From: a virus
IMG/VR virus record: IMGVR_UViG_3300044641_004197
Location: 1 to 64,000 of that record
Reading direction: 5' to 3' (one strand)
DNA length: 64,000 nt
In this document: positions 26,267-35,830 of the stretch, piece by piece
Position numbering within the stretch: position 1 is the stretch's first letter
Layout: each line of letters begins with the position of its first letter
Position numbers and translations under genes: made by a program
The notes under the pieces: generated by a model
What the model saw: the letters and a program-made list of their open reading frames with translations, nothing else
Told to the model about the DNA's origin: nothing
The model's database searches: none

Positions 26267-28632
26267 TAATTCAAATAACATTACTAAGAAACGAACTTCA
26301 CTTTTTAAAAGAACTTTTTCCTATATGGAAGAAGTTTGCGGACGGATTTGTTTTTCTAGACGATTCATCAGATGATGGATCATATGAGTTTCTTATAGAA
26401 AATAAAGAAAAATATAACATCCTTGATGTGATTAGGATGAATCGAAATGATTCTCAGTTAACTATTGAAACAGATATCCGTCAATCAATGTTTGATACTG
26501 CAAATAAATATAGCCCTAATATAATATGTTTAGATGCAGATGAATATTTGGATGGATCATTATCAAAAGAAGAGTTAGAAAATTTGTTACAAAATAATGG
26601 AGATGCTACGTATTTTCTAGATTGGATACAATATACATCAGAAAATACTATAAGAACAGATGGACCTTGGGCAGAAAATATTAAAGATAGAATCGGTAGA
26701 TATGCATCAGGTGGTAAATTTAAAAGAGCACAAACACATTCTACACATCTACCAATTAACAATAAGACACTCAGAATACCAAGAGACAAACTTTTCATAT
26801 CACATCTGCAATGGTTGAATAAAAACTTTGTGGGTGTAAAACAGTATTTTTGGAAAGTAACAGATTATGTTACAAAAAATAAATTCAATGAAGCGGTCGT
26901 TGATTCATCGGCATATGATGCTTCCGTTGCAAATTTTAACTGGCAAGAAGAATACTTTGAATATCCATTAAAAGTTCGAAGTGATATCTTAGAAGATATT
27001 TCAAACTCTTCAAATTATAGAATCAAATATATAAATGAAAAGACCAAAGAGTTTTCGATTCCAAATCTAGGAGACTGGAACCTAAATATAGCGGATTCTA
27101 TTCCTATGTATTTTTCTACAGTATCGGACGAAAAACACTTTCCATTACTATTAAATTTAATAGGAAGCATTCACACTTATCATTTTTATGATGTGGAAGA
27201 AATCGGTGTATTTGATTTAGGAATGACAGATACTCAAATCAATGAATTAAACAACATCAAGAAGGTTAAGATTTATGAAATTGAAAAGACCAATCCTAAA
27301 ATATTTGAACTTATTAATACAGGAATAAATAGAAATGTAAAATGGTTGTTTTCGTTGAAACCTGTAGTCATTAAGCAATCTCTAGAAAAGTATCCATATG
27401 TTGTTTATTTAGATGCAGGATCTACAATCTTAAAACCAGTAAACCGTTTATTCCAACATATAACAGAACATGGGTATTTTTTAAGTGATTGTGGACATTC
27501 AATTGCTCAAATGACCCCAAAACATATCATAGATAAGTTTAATCTTGATCAATCAATCTTAAGTGAATTAGGAATTGATGCCGGTTTTATGGGAGTTTCT
27601 AGAAAAGTATATGATACTTTCATTAAGCCTGTTTATGAATTATCATTTGACATAAATAATTTTATTGATGACGGCACCTGTCCAGATGGATATGGTATGG
27701 GAAGACACGATCAAACTTTATTTAGTATATTTGCAAGAAAATTAAATTTAGATATTCAATTACATGATAGAGACCCAGATGTAATGAATACCATTGTAAA
27801 TGGAAAATCAACTCCATTTATAATTACCCACACTTTATCTAAAGTGAGTTCTTTGACATCTATATTTAGATCAAGATGGAATATTATGCCTAATGTGGCA
27901 AAAACACATGCATCAGCTATCAAACGTAAATACGTATTATCAGTAATTACAGGAATAGGTCCTGGTGGTAAATATGAACAATTTATCGACGGTTATTTTA
28001 AAAATATTGAAGAACAAATACTGTTTAATAGGACCGAACATATAGTAATTTATTCCGAATGGTCTTCTAAATTTGATCAATGGACTGGTTATAGAAATAT
28101 TAAATTTATAAAAGAAAAAGAATCAAAGGGCGTTTATAATGCATGGAATATAGGTTTGTCGAATTGTAACAGTGAATATATAACAAACTGGAATGTTGAC
28201 GATCTTCGACATCCAATTAATACTAAAATTAAATATGACATGTTAAATAATAATATTGATATTGACATGGCATACAATTATTATGTTGCCACAACAACAA
28301 ATGAAACCTTTTACAATATAAACTTAGAAAATAGACAAATATTACAATTTCCAGACAATTATCATCTATACGCAACACAAGCATGTCTCGCTGGACCAGA
28401 TCCGATGTGGAGAAAGTTTGTTCATAGATTCATTGGGAATTTCAACGGAGAAGACTTTTCTATTGTTGCTGATTGGGATATGTGGATACGAATGGCAAAA
28501 TTCGGGTGTAAGTTCAAACTAATTCCAGAAATTCTTTGTATATTTTCAATTCACGAAAACAACGAAAGTAAAAGATCCGAAAAATTAGAAAATCAAAACA
28601 AATTAATTATACAAAAATATGGAAAAAATTAA
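26263..28632 (+). CDS. Multi-domain glycosyltransferase (GT2, GT8-like and GT2 modules)
   Basis: 789 residues with three units. Residues 1-285 are GT2-like: ITLLRNELHFLKELFPIW, VFLDDSSDDGSYE and ICLDADEYLDG (DxD). Residues about 290-540 have VVYLDAGSTILKP and MGVSRKVYDTF, a GT8 or DUF1647-like fold with a D-A-G site. Residues 555-789 are a second GT2-like unit: SVITGIGPGGKYEQFIDGYF, KGVYNAWNIGLSN, NVDDLRHP and IVADWDMWIRMA. Three catalytic domains in one chain suggest stepwise assembly of a short oligosaccharide. The end overlaps the next gene by 14 nt. Confidence 0.7.
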   Translation: MIIQITLLRNELHFLKELFPIWKKFADGFVFLDDSSDDGSYEFLIENKEKYNILDVIRMNRNDSQLTIETDIRQSMFDTANKYSPNIICLDADEYLDGSLSKEELENLLQNNGDATYFLDWIQYTSENTIRTDGPWAENIKDRIGRYASGGKFKRAQTHSTHLPINNKTLRIPRDKLFISHLQWLNKNFVGVKQYFWKVTDYVTKNKFNEAVVDSSAYDASVANFNWQEEYFEYPLKVRSDILEDISNSSNYRIKYINEKTKEFSIPNLGDWNLNIADSIPMYFSTVSDEKHFPLLLNLIGSIHTYHFYDVEEIGVFDLGMTDTQINELNNIKKVKIYEIEKTNPKIFELINTGINRNVKWLFSLKPVVIKQSLEKYPYVVYLDAGSTILKPVNRLFQHITEHGYFLSDCGHSIAQMTPKHIIDKFNLDQSILSELGIDAGFMGVSRKVYDTFIKPVYELSFDINNFIDDGTCPDGYGMGRHDQTLFSIFARKLNLDIQLHDRDPDVMNTIVNGKSTPFIITHTLSKVSSLTSIFRSRWNIMPNVAKTHASAIKRKYVLSVITGIGPGGKYEQFIDGYFKNIEEQILFNRTEHIVIYSEWSSKFDQWTGYRNIKFIKEKESKGVYNAWNIGLSNCNSEYITNWNVDDLRHPINTKIKYDMLNNNIDIDMAYNYYVATTTNETFYNINLENRQILQFPDNYHLYATQACLAGPDPMWRKFVHRFIGNFNGEDFSIVADWDMWIRMAKFGCKFKLIPEILCIFSIHENNESKRSEKLENQNKLIIQKYGKN

Positions 28633-29368
28633 ATTGAACGAGGACTTTGATAGATGGGTAAAAAATTGGTCTAACGATGAAAAAACCAATGATGAAATTT
28701 ACTATGAATTCCAAAATAAAACAATGGAAAATGATGCATTAAAATTTCATGTAGACTATATTGGTAAAAACTCTATGGGATTTGGAGAAGTGCCGTTTAG
28801 ATATATGTGGATGTTGTTAGTAAATCAAATGCCTGATACATTTAAATTTCTAGAAATCGGAGTATACAAAGGATCTGTTCTTTCATTGGTTCAATTGTGT
28901 TCTAATCAATTAAATAAAACTCCATCAATTTACGGTGTAACTCCACTAAATCAATCAGGAGACAAATATCTTCCAGCATATGAAAATGCTGATTATTTAC
29001 ATTGTATAGGAACAGTATATAACGCTTTAAATTTAAGTATAAATAACACAACGATAATAAACGGACTATCTACAGACCCTACTATAAAATCTATGGTCAA
29101 AGAAGAATCTCCATTTGACATGATTTATATTGACGGAAGTCACAATTATGAAGATGTTGTAAGTGATATTTTGTTCTGTGATCAATTATTAAAACAAAAC
29201 GGACTACTAGTCATGGACGATGCGTCTTCAGATTTGTCATTAGGAAAGTCTTCATTATTCCGTGGTCATGCTGATGTTGCATTAGCAATCAAAAATTCAC
29301 TGGACACTACAAAGTATAAACATTTATTTGCTTGTGGTCACAACAGAGTATGGATGAAAACACAATGA
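28619..29368 (+). CDS. Class I SAM methyltransferase (Methyltransf_24/cephalosporin-hydroxylase-like)
   Basis: 249 residues. SAM loop KFLEIGVYKGSVLSLVQL near residue 79, then MIYIDGSHNYEDVVSD and LLVMDDASSD (metal-binding Asp). This arrangement occurs in sugar O-methyltransferases and cephalosporin-hydroxylase-like proteins of polysaccharide clusters. It belongs to the same broad group as the proteins at 5256 and 31521, so the cassette has three such enzymes. The stop overlaps the next start (ATGA). Sugar O-methylation is likely and the acceptor is unknown. Confidence 0.7.
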   Translation: MEKIKLNEDFDRWVKNWSNDEKTNDEIYYEFQNKTMENDALKFHVDYIGKNSMGFGEVPFRYMWMLLVNQMPDTFKFLEIGVYKGSVLSLVQLCSNQLNKTPSIYGVTPLNQSGDKYLPAYENADYLHCIGTVYNALNLSINNTTIINGLSTDPTIKSMVKEESPFDMIYIDGSHNYEDVVSDILFCDQLLKQNGLLVMDDASSDLSLGKSSLFRGHADVALAIKNSLDTTKYKHLFACGHNRVWMKTQ

Positions 29369-30144
29369 AAATAGCATTATGTTTAACAGGACAATATAGG
29401 ACATTCGACTCTGACTTAGTTCAGAAAAGTCTCAACCATTTTGTTTTAGATAAATATCCATGTGATGTTTATGTCACTACATGGAAATACCGAGGTCTTT
29501 CTTTAAATCACGGAAATAAAATTATTTATAAAGACGAATTTGAAGAAATTACACCTGATCATATTTTAAACTATATACCAAATGCTATTGTAGATATAGA
29601 AGATTATGAAGTCTGGAAATCCAACTTAGACAGTAAATATGTCGATTTATTAAATCAATTATCATCGACATTATATTCGGGAATGATTCCACAATTATAT
29701 AAAAAATGGAAAATTAACAATTTACTCAATAAACAATATGATTGGGTAATTGTTGCTAGACCTGATATTGCATATTTTTCTTCTCCAGAAATTTATAGTA
29801 GTTGTGATAATATAGTCTGGAATATAAATCCACAGAATAAAATTGGACATTATCCCAATCGTATTTATGATATTTTTGTAATGGGTTATCAAGAAAATAT
29901 TAAAAAATTAAATAGTTGTTATTTAAATATTTTAAATTTATTAGACGATCCATTTCATAGCAATCTAGGATCTACAGATTGTTGTAAAATGCTTTACATA
30001 CATGCAAAAATGTTTAACAATTTGGATGTAAAATCTGTGTCTGACATTATCGGAGATATATATAGAGGACAATCTCCGATTGATTTTATAAATCATTATA
30101 AAAACAACAACGTTAATACGGAGGACTTACAAAATTTATTGTGA
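29365..30144 (+). CDS. Putative glycosyltransferase with R-P-D motif
   Basis: 259 residues from the ATG at 29365. That start is preferred over one 33 nt earlier because it gives the usual ATGA overlap and begins MKIALCLTGQYRTFDSDL, the natural first strand. It contains VYVTTWKYRG, WVIVARPDIAYF (R-P-D), and NIVWNINPQNKIGHYP. It is a distant paralogue of the leftward gene at 7915. It is the last gene before a 58-bp gap with a promoter. Function as a GT-A-like enzyme is inferred from the strand-RPD pattern. Confidence 0.5.
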   Translation: MKIALCLTGQYRTFDSDLVQKSLNHFVLDKYPCDVYVTTWKYRGLSLNHGNKIIYKDEFEEITPDHILNYIPNAIVDIEDYEVWKSNLDSKYVDLLNQLSSTLYSGMIPQLYKKWKINNLLNKQYDWVIVARPDIAYFSSPEIYSSCDNIVWNINPQNKIGHYPNRIYDIFVMGYQENIKKLNSCYLNILNLLDDPFHSNLGSTDCCKMLYIHAKMFNNLDVKSVSDIIGDIYRGQSPIDFINHYKNNNVNTEDLQNLL

Positions 30145-30152
30145 ATATTTAA

Positions 30153-30180
30153 TTGACAAATATCACATTTAATGTAAGAT
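30153..30180 (+). promoter_or_regulatory. Sigma70-like promoter heading the deoxysugar block
   Basis: TTGACA (30153-30158), a 16-bp spacer and TAAGAT (30175-30180), with TG just before the -10. Predicted start is near 30187, 16 nt before the ATG at 30203. The same -10 hexamer with a TTGACT -35 and 16-bp spacer occurs before the MoxR gene. It allows genes 30203-39600 to be expressed separately from the upstream glycosyltransferases. Confidence 0.5.
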
Positions 30181-30202
30181 TACATAAAATAGATTTATTA
30201 AT

Positions 30203-31528
30203 ATGCAAGTTACAAAAGATGAAATTTTAAAATTGGTTTCTCAATACATAAACGAAAAACATTCTAATAAAACATGGACACCAGGAGTTGATTGGGTTCA
30301 ATATGCAGGACCATTATTTGATGAAAACGAATATATCGCAGCAATAGAATCACTTTTAAAAGGATGGTTAGTTTTAGGACAAGATGCTATTACATTTGAA
30401 AATAACTTTCCTCTATTATTTGGAAAAGAGTACGGTATTCTTACTAACAGTGGAAGTAGTTCAAATCTTATTATGATGTTAGTAATGACATCTAAAAGAC
30501 TGTATAATCTCCCAAAAGGAACAAAAGTAATTACTCCAATCGCTGGATTTCCTACTACTCTGAATCCTATTTTGCAAGTAGGATTTGAACCTGTATTTGT
30601 AGACGTTGATCTAGACACTCTCAACTTAAATCTAGATCAAGTCGAAGAAGCAGCTAAAAAAGGAGCTAAAATAATTACTTTTGCGCACGTTCTTGGCAAT
30701 CCGCCTAATATGAATAGATTGATGGATATAGTTAAAAAATATAATCTAATCCTATTAGAAGACTGTTGTGATGCTCTTGGTTCTACTTATGACGGTAGAC
30801 CATTGGGAAGTTTTGGAGAACTATCAAGTTGTAGCTTTTATCCAGCTCATCATATGACTATGGGCGAAGGTGGATTTGTTGCTTGTAATACCAAGATTCA
30901 AGAAATAATTGCACGTAGTTTTCGTGAATGGGGACGTGGATGTTATTGTGTAGGTAAAAAAGCTAATCTATTGAAGAATGGAAGTTGTGGAAATAGATTC
31001 TCAAACTGGTTACCTGAATTACCAGATGAAATCTTTGATCACAAGTATGTTTATGATGAAATTGGATATAATTTAAAACCAATTGAACTACAAGCTTCTA
31101 TTGGACTAGAACAAATGAAGAAACTTCCAGAAATCCATAAAAGAAGGAAAGAGAATCATTTCAAACTAAAACAAATATTCGGTAAGTATGAAGAATTCTT
31201 TCATCTACCGAATGCAACTGAGTTGTCAGATCCAAGTTGGTTTGCATTTGCGTTAACCATTAAAGACAACAGTAAATTTAAACGTAAGGATATTGTAGAC
31301 TTCTTGGAATCAAATAAGATTCAAACTAGACCTTATTTTGCTGGCAATATTATGTTACAGCCAGCATACACAGGACTTATGGATAAAAATCAAGTTTTAA
31401 CAAAATACCCAAATGCAAGAAAAATAACAACTGATACTTTCTTTTTAGGAACAAGTCCTGTTATAACATTAGATCAGTTAAATTATGTAGAAAACACCAT
31501 AAATAATTTTTTTAAAAAATATGTATAA
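30203..31528 (+). CDS. E1-type dehydrase (CDP-4-keto-6-deoxyglucose-3-dehydrase, RfbH/AscC-like)
   Basis: 441 residues, DegT/DnrJ/EryC1 fold but of the unusual dehydrase class. His216 in SFYPAHHMTMGEGGF replaces the PLP-binding Lys of the aminotransferases, so the cofactor is free PMP, as in E1. The Cys ligands of E1's 2Fe-2S cluster (known as C-X57-C-X1-C-X7-C) are Cys189, 247, 249 and 262, with spacings 57, 1 and 12. The first three spacings match, while the last loop is longer. E1 removes the C3 hydroxyl of CDP-4-keto-6-deoxyglucose on the way to 3,6-dideoxyhexoses. The partner reductase E3 is not in the window. Confidence 0.85.
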   Translation: MQVTKDEILKLVSQYINEKHSNKTWTPGVDWVQYAGPLFDENEYIAAIESLLKGWLVLGQDAITFENNFPLLFGKEYGILTNSGSSSNLIMMLVMTSKRLYNLPKGTKVITPIAGFPTTLNPILQVGFEPVFVDVDLDTLNLNLDQVEEAAKKGAKIITFAHVLGNPPNMNRLMDIVKKYNLILLEDCCDALGSTYDGRPLGSFGELSSCSFYPAHHMTMGEGGFVACNTKIQEIIARSFREWGRGCYCVGKKANLLKNGSCGNRFSNWLPELPDEIFDHKYVYDEIGYNLKPIELQASIGLEQMKKLPEIHKRRKENHFKLKQIFGKYEEFFHLPNATELSDPSWFAFALTIKDNSKFKRKDIVDFLESNKIQTRPYFAGNIMLQPAYTGLMDKNQVLTKYPNARKITTDTFFLGTSPVITLDQLNYVENTINNFFKKYV

Positions 31529-32159
31529 ATTAATAAATTCAGTAAACATATACAATTATCCATCACATATGAAAAGACCAGATGGATTTTTCGGCTCTAA
31601 TTTTTTTGAAAAATGGATACCTAATTGGCAATCTCATTTAGGACATCTAAAAGGATTACCAAACATTTATGGAATTGAAATTGGATGTCTAAATGGCGAC
31701 TGTTCTATATTCTGTGCAGAGGAAATAACAAACGGTGAAGGAAGTATACATCATTGTATAGACATAAATAAAAACGAATATTTTACAAATAATATAAGTC
31801 CATATAAAAATATTAAATTTACACAAGGAAAATCCTGTGATGTTTTGAGATCCAATATATTTAAACCAAAATCAGCAGATTATATATATATTGATGGATC
31901 TCATCTTGCAATTGACGTATTAACCGATGCAGTTCTATCGTGGTATCTTCTTAAAGACAATGGGATATTAATATTTGATGATTATGGTTGGGGAGTTCAT
32001 ACAAATGATGAAAAACAAAAACCAAAATTGGGAATTGATGCGTTTTTAAATGCTTATACACAACATTATGAAGTGATTCAATTTGGATGGCAAGTATTTT
32101 TAAAAAAATTACCTTATACATATTCAGACGAAGAATTAGAAGCAAATTATCAAAAATAA
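31521..32159 (+). CDS. Class I SAM methyltransferase-like protein
   Basis: 212 residues. SAM loop YGIEIGCLNGDCSIFCAEE near residue 50, IHHCIDINKNEYF, DYIYIDGSHLAIDVLTDA and ILIFDDYGWG. The acidic pairs fit the metal-dependent Methyltransf_24 group. It overlaps the dehydrase end by 8 nt and lies 1 nt before the 4,6-dehydratase, so it is embedded in the deoxysugar block and probably methylates its product. It is a divergent relative of the proteins at 28619 and 5256. Confidence 0.65.
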   Translation: MYKLINSVNIYNYPSHMKRPDGFFGSNFFEKWIPNWQSHLGHLKGLPNIYGIEIGCLNGDCSIFCAEEITNGEGSIHHCIDINKNEYFTNNISPYKNIKFTQGKSCDVLRSNIFKPKSADYIYIDGSHLAIDVLTDAVLSWYLLKDNGILIFDDYGWGVHTNDEKQKPKLGIDAFLNAYTQHYEVIQFGWQVFLKKLPYTYSDEELEANYQK

Positions 32160-32160
32160 T

Positions 32161-33138
32161 ATGAAAAAAATTGTATACGTAACAGGATGTTTAGGTTTTA
32201 TTGGATCATACGTCACCAGAGCTTGTTTAGAACAAGGATGGTATGTTATTGGCGTAGATAAAGGAACCTATGCGGCTAGATATGAAAATCTAAAAGAATT
32301 TGAAAAATATGGACCAAACTGTTTTAAATTTATTAATTCAGACATCAACGATTTAACATCATTGTTTGACTGCGATTATATAATTAATACAGCAGCAGAA
32401 ACTCATGTTGATAATTCAATTGTATCAAGTGACGAATTTATTCATTCCAATATCAATGGCGTAAAACATCTACTAGATCTCATAAGACTTAAGAGTAAGT
32501 TTACGATGCCTACATTACTTCATTTTAGCACTGACGAAGTATATGGAGATATTAAAGAAGGATCTCATACCGAAACCGATTTGTTAAAACCAAGTAATCC
32601 ATACTCCGCAACAAAAGCTGCTGCTGATATGTTAATAACGGCATGGGGAAGAACCTTTAAAGTTCCATATATAATTGTAAGACCGACAAATAACTATGGA
32701 ATAGGACAGTATCCAGAAAAGCTAGTTCCCAAAGTTTGTAAATTCATAAATCTTGGAAAAAAAGTTCCTCTTCATAATAACGGAACACCAAAACGAGTAT
32801 GGTTACATGCAAAAGATACCGCAAATGCAGTCATTACTATCATTAAAAATAACGAAAACAATGAATGTTTAAATGAAATATATAATATTGGAGGTGACAT
32901 TGAACTTCCAAATATTGAAATCGTTGAAAAGGTTCATAAGTTATTGATATCACCATCTGTTCAATCATCCGATTGGAAAGATGAAATTTGTGATTTTAAT
33001 TATACAAGAGCAGGTCAAGATGTCAGATATAGTTTGGATGACAACAAATTAAGAAAATTAGGATGGAAAAATGAATGTAATCTTGACACCGAACTACAAA
33101 GTATAGTAGAATTCTACAAAAATAATTTCATTTGGTAA
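32161..33138 (+). CDS. NDP-hexose 4,6-dehydratase (RmlB/RfbG-like)
   Basis: 325 residues, extended SDR. VTGCLGFIGSYVTRACLEQG (NAD site, GxxGxxG), AAETHVDNSI, FSTDEVYGD (catalytic Thr-Asp-Glu), NPYSATKAAAD (YxxxK) and RPTNNYGIGQYPEKLVPK are those of dTDP-glucose 4,6-dehydratase. It oxidises C4, removes water across C5-C6 and reduces C6 to give an NDP-4-keto-6-deoxyhexose, the substrate needed by the E1-type enzyme two genes upstream. Sequence alone does not tell whether it uses dTDP-, CDP- or UDP-sugars. Context with E1 favours CDP, its motifs favour dTDP. Confidence 0.85.
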   Translation: MKKIVYVTGCLGFIGSYVTRACLEQGWYVIGVDKGTYAARYENLKEFEKYGPNCFKFINSDINDLTSLFDCDYIINTAAETHVDNSIVSSDEFIHSNINGVKHLLDLIRLKSKFTMPTLLHFSTDEVYGDIKEGSHTETDLLKPSNPYSATKAAADMLITAWGRTFKVPYIIVRPTNNYGIGQYPEKLVPKVCKFINLGKKVPLHNNGTPKRVWLHAKDTANAVITIIKNNENNECLNEIYNIGGDIELPNIEIVEKVHKLLISPSVQSSDWKDEICDFNYTRAGQDVRYSLDDNKLRKLGWKNECNLDTELQSIVEFYKNNFIW

Positions 33139-33145
33139 TCGATTT

Positions 33146-34972
33146 ATGAAAATTAAAATAAGCGACTTGATCGCTGAATATTTAAAGGAAGCTGGAATTA
33201 AAACTGTGTTTGGGATTATTGGTTCAGCCAATTCTTACATTTTCGATTCTATAAATAAACTAGGATATACAGAAATTGTCTGTGTTCATCATGAACAATC
33301 TGCTGTTATGGCAATGGGTGCTTATTTTAGAACGAGTGGTAAATTATCAGCTGCAATTGTAACCGCTGGTGCAGGATCTTCAAATGCAATTACAGGAGTA
33401 TTGAGTAATTGGGCAGATTCTATTCCCGGTATTATTATATCCGGACAAGAACAATCCAAGTTCATAGAAAAATATGAAGGGTTGAGAATGTATGGAATTC
33501 AAGGATTTAATTCGGCAAAAATGACGAAAGATATCACGAAATATTCTACGATATTAAAATCAGATGATGACATACAATCAATTCTTGAATATTCACACTT
33601 TGTAACTATAAACCAAAGGCCAGGGCCAGTATGGTTAGATGTTCCATTCGATGTTCAATCAAAATTCACATCTGTAAGAAAATGGAATTTAAAGTCCGCA
33701 CAATTAATTGATTCTGTAGACGCACTCCCAGTTACTATAGATTGGGATATCAATTATGTAGTTGATAAATTAAAGACTGCAAAACGACCTTTAATTTGGG
33801 CAGGTCATGGCATTAGATTGTCGGAAATGAAAGATAAGTTTAGAGATTTAACAAAATCATTGAAAGTTCCTACGATTCTTACATGGAGCGGAATTGATTT
33901 ACTAGAAGACGAACATCCATATTATTTCGGAAGAGCTGGTATAAGTGGAATGCGATATTCGAACTTTATAGTTCAAAATTGTGATCTTCTTCTTGTAATT
34001 GGAAGTAGATTATCACTATTACAAACAGGTTACGATATAAATCGATTTGCACCAAATGCAAAAATTATAGTTGTTGAGAACGACCCCACTGAATTAAAAA
34101 AGTTTGATAATAAATACGATAAAGTTCTTCAGATGGATTGTCGTATTTTTATAAATGAATTGCAAAAACTAACATTCTCTAATGAGTATACCGAGTGGTT
34201 AGAATATTGCAATAAAATGAAACAAAAGTTTCCTTTGTTGGAAGAATGTCATAAGGATGGTGGGGAAAATTATTTAAATTCATATCATTTTATAAATGAT
34301 CTATGTGATTATATCGATGACGATGCAATTATAGTTACCGACATGGGAACTGGATTGCTGAGCGGACATTATTCTATGAGATTAAAACCTAATCAAATAA
34401 TGTTTACATCACTTGGATTAGGAGAGATGGGATATGGACTTCCAGGTGCAATAGGTGCAGCAAAAGCATATCCAGGCAGACAAATTATTTGTTTGAATTG
34501 TGACGGTGGCATGATGATGAATCTGCAAGAATTACAAACAATTATTCATCATAAAATGAATATAAAAATTGTAGTATTTAATAACGATGGATATCTAATG
34601 ATTAAACATACACAAAATATGTTATTCAAAGGACACAAAACATCTGTAGATTCTAATACCGGCCTTAGTTTGCCTGATTATATAAAAGTCGGAAATTCAT
34701 TCGGATTTGGATCATGGTCACTTAATAATTGGTCTAACTTCGAAAATACAATAAAAGAATGGTTGAGTTCAAATAATCCTACGTTGTTAGAGGTATATAT
34801 GGACCCAAATCAGGAATTTTTACCTAAAGTAAAGGGAATTGCAAATGAAGACGGAACTATTACCCCAGCATCTTTAGAAGAAATGTCTCCTATACTACCA
34901 TATAAAGATATCGAAGATGCGATGATTGCAGGTGTAAGTGAAAATTCTAAAAAAATTCGTAGACCAAATTAA
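33146..34972 (+). CDS. Thiamine-diphosphate enzyme, acetolactate synthase-like (YerE-type candidate)
   Basis: 608 residues with the three-domain layout of the acetohydroxyacid synthase family: N-terminal Pyr domain with catalytic Glu50 in CVHHEQSAVMAMGAY, a central domain (about 200-340) and the C-terminal PP domain with LGLGEMGYGLPGAIGAAKA, NCDGGMMMN and VVFNNDGY (the GDG...NN motif, first Gly replaced by Cys). Family members decarboxylate pyruvate to hydroxyethyl-ThDP. YerE adds this two-carbon unit to CDP-3,6-dideoxy-4-keto-glucose. The neighbours supply exactly that kind of ketosugar, so the same reaction is proposed, by inference. Confidence 0.75.
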   Translation: MKIKISDLIAEYLKEAGIKTVFGIIGSANSYIFDSINKLGYTEIVCVHHEQSAVMAMGAYFRTSGKLSAAIVTAGAGSSNAITGVLSNWADSIPGIIISGQEQSKFIEKYEGLRMYGIQGFNSAKMTKDITKYSTILKSDDDIQSILEYSHFVTINQRPGPVWLDVPFDVQSKFTSVRKWNLKSAQLIDSVDALPVTIDWDINYVVDKLKTAKRPLIWAGHGIRLSEMKDKFRDLTKSLKVPTILTWSGIDLLEDEHPYYFGRAGISGMRYSNFIVQNCDLLLVIGSRLSLLQTGYDINRFAPNAKIIVVENDPTELKKFDNKYDKVLQMDCRIFINELQKLTFSNEYTEWLEYCNKMKQKFPLLEECHKDGGENYLNSYHFINDLCDYIDDDAIIVTDMGTGLLSGHYSMRLKPNQIMFTSLGLGEMGYGLPGAIGAAKAYPGRQIICLNCDGGMMMNLQELQTIIHHKMNIKIVVFNNDGYLMIKHTQNMLFKGHKTSVDSNTGLSLPDYIKVGNSFGFGSWSLNNWSNFENTIKEWLSSNNPTLLEVYMDPNQEFLPKVKGIANEDGTITPASLEEMSPILPYKDIEDAMIAGVSENSKKIRRPN

Positions 34973-35830
34973 ATGAATAAAATTAGAGTCGGAATAATAG
35001 GAACAGGAAACATCGGAACAGACCTTTTGATGAAGTCTTTAAAATCAAAAGATTTAGAAATAGTTGCGTTTGTTGGTAGACGTGCAGATTCTGAAGGAAT
35101 TTTGAAAGCACAATCTCTCAATGTAAATACATCTACAGAAGGGTTGGATTATTTTATTAAAAATAATAACGTCGATGTAGTATTTGACTGCACAGATGCA
35201 TTCACTGCTCTTAAAAATTGGAATTTCTTTAAAAATTCTAATATTAAAGTAATTGATATGACTCCATCAAAAATAGGAGAAATGTGTATTCCGATCATTA
35301 ACGGCGATACAATAAAACAAAATTCAAACGTTAATATGGTAACGTGCGGTGGTCAATCTTCTATTCCTTTATTAAATTTAATATCAAATTGTTGTTCTGA
35401 TATAGAATATATAGAAATCGTATCTCAGATTGCGTCAAAGAGTGCTGGTATAGCAACAAGACTAAACATAGATCAATATATTCACACCACAGAAGATGCT
35501 ATATATAAATTTACAAACTGTAAGAAATGTAAAGTAATTCTCAACTTAAATCCAGCAGAACCCTGCGTTGATATGCAAACAACAATGTTTGTAAAATCAA
35601 ACGATATAAACTTTGACAAACTTCAATCAGAGTTAAATAATAGATTAAAAATGGTTCGTGAATATGTTCCACATTATGAATTAGTGATGATGCCAGTAAT
35701 TAATGAAGATGGTATTTTAATACTAAGCATAAAAGTTAGAGGAACCGGTGATTATCTTCCTAGTTATGCGGGAAATCTAGATATCATAAATTGTGCAGCA
35801 GTAAATGTAGCGGAAAGATTAAAGAAATGA
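34973..35830 (+). CDS. Acetaldehyde dehydrogenase, acylating (DmpF/MhpF-like)
   Basis: 285 residues (family about 300-315). VGIIGTGNIGTDLLMKSL (NAD site at 8-15), catalytic Cys125 in NMVTCGGQSSIPL, IVSQIASKSAGIATRLNID and a C-terminal AGNLDIINCAAVNVAE all match DmpF. It oxidises acetaldehyde to acetyl-CoA with NAD and CoA, normally channelled from the partner aldolase, whose gene follows with an ATGA overlap. The start follows the ThDP enzyme stop directly. Finding it in a sugar operon is unusual, since DmpFG usually act in meta-cleavage catabolism. Confidence 0.88.
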   Translation: MNKIRVGIIGTGNIGTDLLMKSLKSKDLEIVAFVGRRADSEGILKAQSLNVNTSTEGLDYFIKNNNVDVVFDCTDAFTALKNWNFFKNSNIKVIDMTPSKIGEMCIPIINGDTIKQNSNVNMVTCGGQSSIPLLNLISNCCSDIEYIEIVSQIASKSAGIATRLNIDQYIHTTEDAIYKFTNCKKCKVILNLNPAEPCVDMQTTMFVKSNDINFDKLQSELNNRLKMVREYVPHYELVMMPVINEDGILILSIKVRGTGDYLPSYAGNLDIINCAAVNVAERLKK

